64,000 bases of DNA from Prostheceraeus crozeri (Eukaryota; Platyhelminthes; Polycladida; Euryleptidae), in NCBI GenBank assembly GCA_907163375.1, contig CAJQUW010001831.1, forward strand, positions 36,318 through 100,317. The letters run 5' to 3'. This document shows positions 56,226 to 64,000 of the stretch, piece by piece; position 1 is the first letter of the stretch, and every line of letters begins with the position of its first letter. A model generated the notes under the pieces. That model made no database searches, had not been told where the DNA came from, and saw only the letters and a program-made list of their open reading frames with translations. The translations under genes and the position numbers were made by a program.

Positions 56226-57769
56226 GCATGTAACTTCAAATTCCTTCAATGTTCTAGAATTTGCAACTTTTTTAAAATGTACAATCTATTAACATAATAG
56301 CAACATCAGAAGCTGGTTTGATGTGTGAAATAGATCAACAGTAATGTCCACAGCTACCGTTATCCACTTCATTTCTTGGAAGCATTTTAGACCTTTACAT
56401 CCCCTCTAAACATCATATGCATAGTGTTTCAACATTGCAAAGCAGATAGCAAGTTTTGCATGCATATCGAACACTGCACACAGATTACCCATCATACACA
56501 ATAACAAGTTTCAATCAATAACTAATTATTGCAGCAGCTGGTTACAACAAATTGCAACAAGCTTCGGTTGCTTCAGACTATCACGAAAACTACACTGATA
56601 GCATACATCGACGCTTTGTGACTTCCAGTGATGAGTATCATTATTGCTTGAAAGTACAGTGCGAGTAAATGACTATCAAATTCTTCTCTACACCATTACA
56701 AGACACGTATGAAAGCTGGCAAAATGTTATCAAAGACAAACTATTTAGATTTTTCTTCTTCCTCGTTTAGCATCCACATTTTCCATGTATGGGGTCGGAC
56801 GGCCCTTCCTTGTTTAGTTTGCACAAGTAATTATTGTCTCACTGGCGACCAATTCGAAGGATCAATAATAAATTCAGAAATCGGCCGTCGGCCGTGCACC
56901 TTGGAAAAATAAATAATTGTTAGAAGGCCGATATTTTGAAAGGCAATTTGTCAAATAAATACTATTTCCTGTATTTCAACAATCTCAAAACAATAACTGC
57001 ACAATGATAAAACACCAGCCAGATGTGCCACAATGGGTACGAAATTTGTCCAGTACTGTAGTGTACTGATAGCTATTTATTCACTTTTTTTGGGGGCCTC
57101 AGTTCGTATGCTGTCCTCATTGCCTCTCGGTAGCTGCTTCGTACTTCCGTGTCCTCGTCCTCGGAGATCGAGGTCTTCATGGAATCAATACTACACCTTT
57201 TTCCCAGTTAGCAAAATGTTCACTCAAGGTCATCCTAAGTAGGAGCTATTTAGAGAATATGTCTAGGCCCCCGAGGGACGTTTCCTGATGACTATTTTAC
57301 TTGATTTGTGATGGTCAATGAAATTAACGCGCTTCACATTAAAATTCGCGCTCAAAAGCAGCTCCCTAGTATTAAGAAAAGCTGTAAGTTATTCACAGGG
57401 CACTTGCAGCAGTTGTTGATCTAAGTACTGTAATAGAAATAGGCAGTGTGAAAAAATTGGCCGACTTTTTAGGCCTAGCACTAGCCTCGAGAAATAACTA
57501 GTTTAGAAACCGGTTACTGGCCGCCGCCTCGGAAAGTAAATGATTGGCCGGTTTTTCGCCTGTGGATTAATCTAAAAATTCTAAAATGTGCGCGCTATTT
57601 TGAAATTAAAAAGTTTGTTTAGAGCAATACTTTAGAAGAAGCGTGGTCAGTCTGTGAGATATCATTGGTAGAGGATTGCATTAAAACATAGCCCATAAGT
57701 CGTTCCACCCTGTCATTCTGCATGTATTCTGTCAACATTTCCTATTTGAACTCCATCGTTGAATTTCAG
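56226..57769. other. Last part of the XRCC6 intron, no recognised features
   Basis: Short unrecognised frames only. It ends in the acceptor used by the next exon, with a weak pyrimidine tract (CTCCATCGTTGAATTTCAG). Confidence 0.4.
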
Positions 57770-57931
57770 CTGATGCTGAAGCAGTGGACGCTGCGAAGGA
57801 GATCGTCAAGAAATTAACTGTCAAATTTGACCCTGAAAACTTCGAAAATCCGAAACTTCAAACATTCTACGTTAATTTGGAAGCTCTTGCTTTAGATAGA
57901 GACGAACCTGAGAAAGTCGTCGATCATACTG
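57770..57931 (+). CDS. XRCC6: Ku70 (XRCC6), internal coding exon: start of C-terminal arm
   Basis: This 162-bp exon runs from acceptor TTTCAG to a strong donor G/GTGAGT, phase 1 to phase 1. It encodes ADAEAVDAAKEIVKKLTVKF, DPENFENPKLQTFYVNLEAL and ALDRDEPEKVVDHT. Human Ku70 has the same order ([35 protein letters not shown]). It follows directly from the VFLPYSDDLR...KLET end of the exon at 22375, so the two appear consecutive in the mRNA. The segment links the beta-barrel ring to the helical C-terminal arm that embraces Ku80. The next exon (expected LPKxxxID...) was not found in the remaining 6 kb. Confidence 0.95.
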
Positions 57932-59875
57932 GTGAGTACTAATTGGTAAAAGGCGTTGTCTGGAATAATAATGCACGGGTCTTATCAATATTAATCAATT
58001 CAACACAATGAGATAACAGGAAATTGTACTAACAATCACAGTGAGTACTTCTGTAGAAGAAGTTTCGCAATCAAACGACACATGCTGTTTGTGAGTGCGA
58101 CGCCTCATTTGATATCTCTTCCCGTTTGAGATATTGTTAGACCTGCGTTGCTTTGATGTTCAACAGAACACAATCTTACCGACAGCCTCACCTGCAAGCT
58201 ATCAAACTCGATAACTTCTTTTTTCATCCTCATTTTGTGGCCAGAAACTGTTAAGTTCTTGCGAGGAAACAGACGTTCATTAGCAATTCAAAATTCTGTT
58301 AGAAATCCAAACGTTTGAGGTCTGCTCAAGCGAATTATTTCAACTTGGAATGAATTATTCTGATTATGAGTCTGAAGATGATAGCAAAATGTGTAATAAA
58401 CAGAATACTGATGTATGTGCAACCATTAATCAAGAGTAATGTTAAGAAGCAAAAGATTGTAAATTGTTGATTATTTACCAACAATTCAATCTCTACAAGA
58501 TGATATTCTTTATGTTGCCTATACAGTAACGGTATGCAATACAGCAGCACGTCAACTGAGCGAACCAATAGGAATAACGCATTCTTCAGGCAACCGTGGA
58601 GAGTCGATGAACACGGTGCGTCACCCTAGTGCTGGATAGCTGTTGCTGACTGAATCATACGCTCACAATTTGCAGTAAAATAGCGCCATCATTAACACGC
58701 ATAGCTATGTCAGCGTAGCCTCATAGGAAGGCACATAATCTGCAGTTGTTTTCTGTGTTAATCATGTTGAAGTAATATTTCTTGGACTCTGAGACAGCGT
58801 CATCGCATTAATAAACCAATTCAAAGATAGTCGAAGATGTCTTTGGACCAAATTCGCTATTGATTGAGGCATAGAGTAAGTATATTAGGTAGAGTGGTAG
58901 CTCCGCATTTATTAAATCCCCAATGTGTATACACCTTCGATTTTATTAAATGAACTCAAGGGGGATACAGCTGGGTATTGTTACCAAATGTGAGATCTGC
59001 AAATTTTTGCAGTTTTGCAGAAATTACTACGGAATTGAATGATCACGATAATACTGCGGAAGGAAATGATGGTATTTCACACATTTTCATGACAGCCTTG
59101 GAGATTTGATGTTAGCTAAATTAGCAATTCGATGGATTCACTTTCTTGCTCAACCTCAAGTGTATTTTCTTAAGCGTGATCAGAGGCAGGCAACCTGAAC
59201 AGAACAGCAGAATCAATGACAATGATTTCAATTAGCTCTGAAAGATATAAATGGGTCCACATCACTATTCAGATTCAAGAAATGAACATGAATTTAGTGA
59301 ATCATGCAATTATGCCGATGAAAATTGAATTAAAAACTTGAAATTTCAGCCAAGAAAACACAATAAGATATCGACTTTTTCATAAAGACCTGCACCATAA
59401 TGCGGCTCATGAAATTCCCTTGACAATCACCTTTATTTCCGCTTAGTTACGATGCTTATTAGCAAAAATTCATTCCTTTTGATATGCAACTTGTTTCATA
59501 CTATTTATGAAGAGACTTCATGTCGGTAGCATAAAAATTCAAAAAATTTTAGCTTTTTAAAAATTGCTCAAATAATTTTTCGGATCACAGGAACGTGATC
59601 TCCGGAAAAAACTGAATCTTTTGATACTAAAAATGTTCACTGTATACAGATACTATTTTGAGTCGACACTCTACCTATGTATACTTGTTCTATGGATTGA
59701 GCGCTTTATTAAAAAAGCACTTTTCATTTCACATTATGTATTGAGAATAATAAACAATAACAAAGGTTCCTGTTATACAAGCTGAAAAGTTATTTACAAA
59801 ATGCAGAAAATGTCTGGTTGGAAATTCTTGGTAAAAAATCTATAAAAACAAAGCAAGTAGAAAAGCACCTTCGAA
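57932..59875. other. Start of the following XRCC6 intron, no recognised features
   Basis: AT-rich. A scan for the next Ku70 segment found nothing convincing. Confidence 0.4.
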
Positions 59876-60330
59876 AAACTTGTTGGTCTATTGCCGACCG
59901 AGAAATTAATGCTCGCGCATTAGCTCTCATGAGTGTGTGCTAAGGCGAGTCAGCATGGTGGTCTTGGCTTCCCGAAAAGAAATTTCCGATTGCGTAGCCA
60001 AACGAGTTGCAATCCTCTCAACTGCTTCAATCGCATGCTCCCCTAATTCGCCAAAGACCTAAATAGCGAAGGGGACGTATGTCCAGCATAAGCTGTCACA
60101 GTGAGGCTCATTTTCATCCAGCTTCCTCATTTCTGCTGAGACTACTGCCGATTCTTCAGTTGTGCTCGCATCAGCAATGTGTGTGATATTTTGCGGATGC
60201 ACAACCGTCAAACCGACAGCAGCTGGCCGAGCCAAGTTCCAAACAGGAATTAAAGTGTCAGCTGGTCGTGTCCTTGAATCATCAAAGCCAGTACCAAACT
60301 CTAATTTGGGATTAAGCAGATCATGTCGGA
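59876..60330 (-). pseudogene. Non-LTR retrotransposon polymerase C-terminal fragment
   Basis: The minus strand reads GTGFDDSRTRPADTLIPVWN, LARPAAVGLTVVHPQN, ESAVVSAEMRKLDENEPHCD, TYVPFAI*VFGELGEHAIEA and RIATRLATQSEISF, and after a frameshift TLMRANARALISR. This succession (RPADxLxPxW, KPAAxDxTVxxP, C...G...PLAVExxGxWG, RLAxRLA, LVRANARAIL) is the C-terminal module found after the reverse transcriptase in many invertebrate retroelement proteins. Two stops and one frameshift show decay. The polymerase itself is not visible further right. Confidence 0.8.
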
Positions 60331-61307
60331 ATTTTAATTCACATCAACGGGCTAAATTGACCTGTCACGCGGACTGGTTTAAATAGAACGGAACAAGTTT
60401 TAATTAGAATGGAAAAATGTAAAAAGGAAACTGCTGACTGTGTCTCTGACACGCAATTCATGGACGCTGCTGGTCTTTATCGCGCTGGAGTCCTGAACAG
60501 TGGGCTGTAGCTGCCTGGATGAGCACTCCTCACATGGGACGGTGCTGCTGGGGTTCCTACTCCTCCCTCTAGTGACAGAACGCGAACAGTACAGCTCCCT
60601 CAAACGTGGCTTATGGCAGTGAAATCAAATGTCGCGTCTCAAAATCATGTTAATTGCGTTCATGCAGGTTATCTGGTGCACTGTTCTGCAATATTGTAAA
60701 CAGAGACAATGAAAAGATAAATGGATAGCGTCAGCAGGATGTTCGAAGACTTTAATCAACGGTTCATCAACATTTCTTTCATGTTCGAAATTTACGTTAA
60801 TTGGATTTCACATCCGAGTCATGTTATCGACTAAGAAAGTTGAATGAACGATTCACAACAGTTTTCCGTCATTGATACTCGTGTCTGCAGCAAATACAAT
60901 GACATGTGAGAGAAAGTTGCTGATCGCACACTTCAATGAAAATCATTTTGTCGAAGAAATTCATGCAGTCTTTTCGCGTTTCGTTAATTTCTTTTCCTTT
61001 GCATAATTTGCAATCATTAAGTTGTTAGACGGCGCATAGTGTCGCGCCGTGATATTGCGGTACACATTTTTAATCCTTGATGGTAAACCAACATCATCTT
61101 GCAGTCAAATCAAGCCTGCTTCGATTTAATATCGATGCCATATTTCTTCGAATAACCGCCCTCGAACTTCTGGTTCTCCTCTGAGTGGTGGTGTGTACTA
61201 TATTGCAGGCAGTAAACGCGGATCTCTATATCTATGGAAGCGTCCGCCACTCCGACTGTTCAGATACAGCGCCTGCACGATGTTGGAAATTTACTGCGGG
61301 CGTTAGT
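60331..61307. other. Stretch with no recognised gene
   Basis: No open frame above 67 codons and no repeat noticed up to the foldback structure. Confidence 0.35.
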
Positions 61308-62575
61308 AGTCCGGCAGCCAGAACGAGTTTCTGCAGGGAACGAAGCCGAAAATGAGACTTTCACAGAATGATGTACACCTCATAGTCCTGCAGCCAGCAC
61401 GAGTTTCTGCAGGGAACGAGGCCGACAATGAGACTTTCACAGAATGATGTGCACCTCATAGTCCGGCAGCCAGCACGAGTTTCTGCAGGGAACGAGGCCG
61501 AAAATGAAACTTTCACAGAATGATGTACACCTCATAGTCCGGCAGCCAGCACGAGTTTCTGCAGGGAACGAGGCCGACAATGAGACTTTCACAGAATGAT
61601 GTACACCTCATAGTCCGGCAGCCAGCACGAGTTTCTGCAGGGAACGAGGCCGACAATGAGACTTTCACAGAATGATGTACACCTCATAGTCCGGCAGCCA
61701 GCACCAGTTTCTGCAGGGAACGAAGCCGACAATGAAACTTTCACAGAATGATGTACACCTCATAGTCCGGCAGCCAGCACGAGTTTCTGCAGGGAACGAG
61801 GCCGAAAGTGACACTTTCACAGAATGACGTACACCTCATAGTCGGGCAGGCAACACGAGTATCTGCAGGAACGAAGCCGACAATGAGACTTTCACAGAAT
61901 GATGTACACCTCATAGTCCGGCAGCCAGCACGAGTTTCTGCAGGGAACGAGGCCGACAATGAGACTTTCACAGAATGATGTACACCTTATGCCTACTACG
62001 AATCTGCTGGTCTGACGAGTTTGAGTGAGTTCCTCTTCTTGCCAGATAGGATCAAAGAAAAACACATGTAAATCCAATGGGACGCAGATTGCAGTTTTTG
62101 GCAAAAATGAAATTTTCCATGTTTTCTCTTGTCAACTGAAAAGCATTGAATTGTTGAAGAAGCATCGTGTATTCAATGCGATTTATGCGAGAATGTGGTT
62201 CAATGTGAATAATGTGGGCCAACATGTTGGCGTTTGCTGACAATAAGAGGCTTGTCAAATCTGAATGTGTTTAGCTTCATAGATGAATGTTCATGAACAT
62301 GATAAAAAATGACCTGAAGACATTCTTTGTCAAAATTATGGCTCTATACTTAGTACTTTTCATTGACAAGAGAAAACATGCAAAATTTCATTTTTACCAT
62401 ATACTGCAATCTGCGTCCCATTGGATTAACATGTGTTTTTCGTGTCTGACAAGAGGAGGAACAAATAGAACTCGGCAAACACATAGATTCGTGGTAGGCA
62501 TAGGGTGTTCATCATTCTGTGAAGGTCTCATCTTCGGTCTCGTTCCCTGCAGAAGCTCTTTCTGGCTGCCGGACT
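61308..62575. repeat. Asymmetric foldback repeat with nine 76-bp copies in the left arm
   Basis: Units starting AGTCCGGCAGCCAGCACG recur at 61308, 61384, 61460, 61536, 61612, 61688, 61764, 61840 and 61915 (steps of 76, the last 75). The left arm continues with CTACGAATCTGCTGG...ATCCAATGGGACGCAG...TTTTCTCTTGTCAA to about 62150. The right arm (about 62350-62575) is the reverse complement of this, ending in one single inverted 76-bp unit (CGGTCTCGTTCCCTGCAG, GGCTGCCGGACT). A loop of roughly 200 bp lies between. This resembles a foldback transposon whose terminal unit was amplified on one side only. Confidence 0.85.
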
Positions 62576-64000
62576 GTAGCGAGTTCTATACGTCTTTCGA
62601 TGTTGCAAACTTTTCAGGATTGCAGTATACACTATTTTAGAGAATCAGTGACTCAGATGCGTTAACGGGGCGTATCTTACCTTACCTTAAAGAGACGTTA
62701 AACGGGGGTAAGATAAGGTATGCAGATAAACCGTACAGCTCATTTTCATCTCATGAATTTTACTCCTGAGATATCGGCTATCATTATCATCTTTCAATGA
62801 GTAGACGACTGTTCCCATGGTTGTAGTCGAATATGAATTCCACAATAGAGCCAACACTATGACGAGGAAGCTTGTGTGCGGTCAAGACTGTTGAACGAAT
62901 AAGTACTTGGACCAGCTTTTGATATGTATGAAGCAATCTTACATGTTTAGCACTGGTGTCAAATGTAATAAGCTTTCCTCTCTAGGGTAGAATCGAAATA
63001 AGATCGACTGAATTGTCGGTCGGTCTTCGTCACACCATCGTTTGAAGACAGCTTGATTTCGGTTACTGAGCATGGCAAATCGTAAATCTTGATACCGATA
63101 AACCTTGCATTCACGGAGATACTGAGCATGTATTGAAATTTCCGAATACTTCAATTAAATAGCAGCTGTGGCTCACGGCGCGCACGAAACAACTTTCTGG
63201 GATTGAAAAAAATGTCCATGAAAACGTTCAGCATATTCTGATATAGTTTTTTATGCTGATTCCTAATATGACATTTATAAAATCATTCATCGAGCTGTTT
63301 TTGAATAAATCGATATTTATTGATTTCAGAGATTTCTACACACAACAAGATCTTTCATAGTGCTTATCAAAGTGGTATTAGTACACTAGGTGTAGCCCAC
63401 ATCTATCACTAGTTGACAAACATTATACGTATAAATGTATGCCCTGAAAATGGGGCTTTCTGAATCACTTTCTGATAAAGATGACTTTGGACGCCCTTTT
63501 TTCTTTTTCTGTAAATTAATACAGTAATTCTGTAAAATGCAACAGCAAGAAATCAGCTACACTGTGTTAAAAAAACCCAATCCTGCGTTTGTAATTGCCA
63601 TGTGAATACTCCGAAAGTCGTATGCATGTGAAACACATAACCTCTGATAATTGCTTTCCTGACGATCATTGCATTCAATAAGATGTTCATTAATCAGGTC
63701 ATGATGTACATCTGTACTCAGTCTCATAGAATCTCGATAGACTTTTTCGAAGCAAACGAAACAAACTCTCCAGACAGTAGACATTCACCATGTATTGAAG
63801 AGTGTTGTTATGGGTGAACAGACACTAATCGCATGTAAGTCTGAATAAATAGAAATTCAATAATGAAAACAGAACAGCAGAGTTCGAGAGTGCGCGAATG
63901 AAGCTATGACTACTAATCAGATAGTTGTCAACAAGGCAGACAGAGGAATGTACGGAGAATGACTTAATTTTTGACAAAGCAATCGCTTCATTGTTGTCAA
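62576..64000. other. Right edge of window, no recognised gene
   Basis: It has a small inverted pair TATCTTACC / GGTAAGATA near 62672-62718. Otherwise short unrecognised frames. It probably lies in an XRCC6 intron. Confidence 0.4.

Larger units (their letters stand above)
22705..57769 (+). other. XRCC6: XRCC6 intron, 35,065 bp, packed with mobile elements
   Basis: It is bounded by the donor GTAAAT at 22705 and an acceptor ending GAATTTCAG at 57769. Both exons are phase 1, and joining them gives LPKLET-A-DAEAVDAAKEIVKKL, colinear with Ku70 and without missing residues by comparison with the human order. The intron contains LINE, SINE, Penelope-like, hAT-like and MITE fragments plus a minisatellite, all listed separately. 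I see no convincing independent host gene inside it. An unrecognised intervening microexon cannot be ruled out. Confidence 0.8.

Noticed and set aside
61741-62104. Cys-rich minus-strand frames (RCTSFCES repeats) as peptides
   Set aside because: They follow the 76-bp foldback units, whose step shifts the frame; they are repeat artefacts.
57932-64000. Next Ku70 exon
   Set aside because: No segment resembling LPKxxxIDxRxG...FKxLVxPxxY could be found by eye in any frame.

Overview
This window looks like 64 kb from the nuclear genome of an invertebrate animal, AT-rich and crowded with mobile-element debris. The animal assignment rests on two spliced coding exons of the DNA-repair protein Ku70 (XRCC6) with good GT-AG splice sites. 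It is supported by Penelope-like elements, several LINE lineages, tRNA-derived SINEs and Tc1, hAT-like and other DNA transposons. The mix is typical of marine invertebrates. I cannot name the phylum from the sequence alone.

The only host gene I recognise is XRCC6 on the + strand. One exon (22375-22704) encodes part of the Ku core beta-barrel and the other (57770-57931) encodes the following segment at the start of the Ku C-terminal arm. Their phases match and the joined protein reads through without a gap against the known Ku70 order, so they are probably consecutive exons separated by a 35-kb intron. No other XRCC6 exon was found, so the flanking introns probably run to both window edges. 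Only 492 bp of about 64 kb would then be host coding sequence.

Layout, left to right: 1-1.7 kb, decayed Penelope-like reverse transcriptase (minus); 6.2-7.2 kb, LINE remnants; 8.5-12.9 kb, a 4.4-kb array of a 23-bp minisatellite; 15 kb, truncated Tc1-like transposase; 16.3-18.2 kb, two more Penelope-like fragments, one followed by a degenerate hammerhead-ribozyme-like motif; 20.2-22.2 kb, a hAT-like non-autonomous element with a smaller one nested in it; 22.4 kb, first XRCC6 exon.

Inside the 35-kb intron: hAT middle-domain fragment (25.1 kb), a 2.1-kb element with 13-bp TACCGTATTTCTT ends (25.8-27.9 kb), SINEs (28.0, 31.6, 31.8, 32.7, 37.6, 54.4 kb), a hAT-like C-terminus (28.6-29.5 kb), Penelope-like remnants (30.1-31.1, 38.9 kb), LINE ends (24.2, 34.0-35.1, 48.0 kb), and a LINE split by a 1.5-kb hAT-like insertion (40.3-42.7 kb). 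A three-copy MITE family lies at 43.1, 51.9 and 56.0 kb. A possible 4.8-kb foldback structure (45.0-49.9 kb) holds a second 23-bp minisatellite with an exact 437-bp higher-order period. After the second exon come a LINE C-terminus (59.9-60.3 kb) and an asymmetric foldback repeat with nine 76-bp copies in one arm (61.3-62.6 kb).

I found no intact autonomous transposon, no CRISPR array, no bacterial-type operon and no convincing functional tRNA or rRNA gene. The most unusual signals are the ribozyme remnant, the two unrelated-looking 23-bp arrays, the nested insertions with readable target-site duplications, and the very large Ku70 intron.
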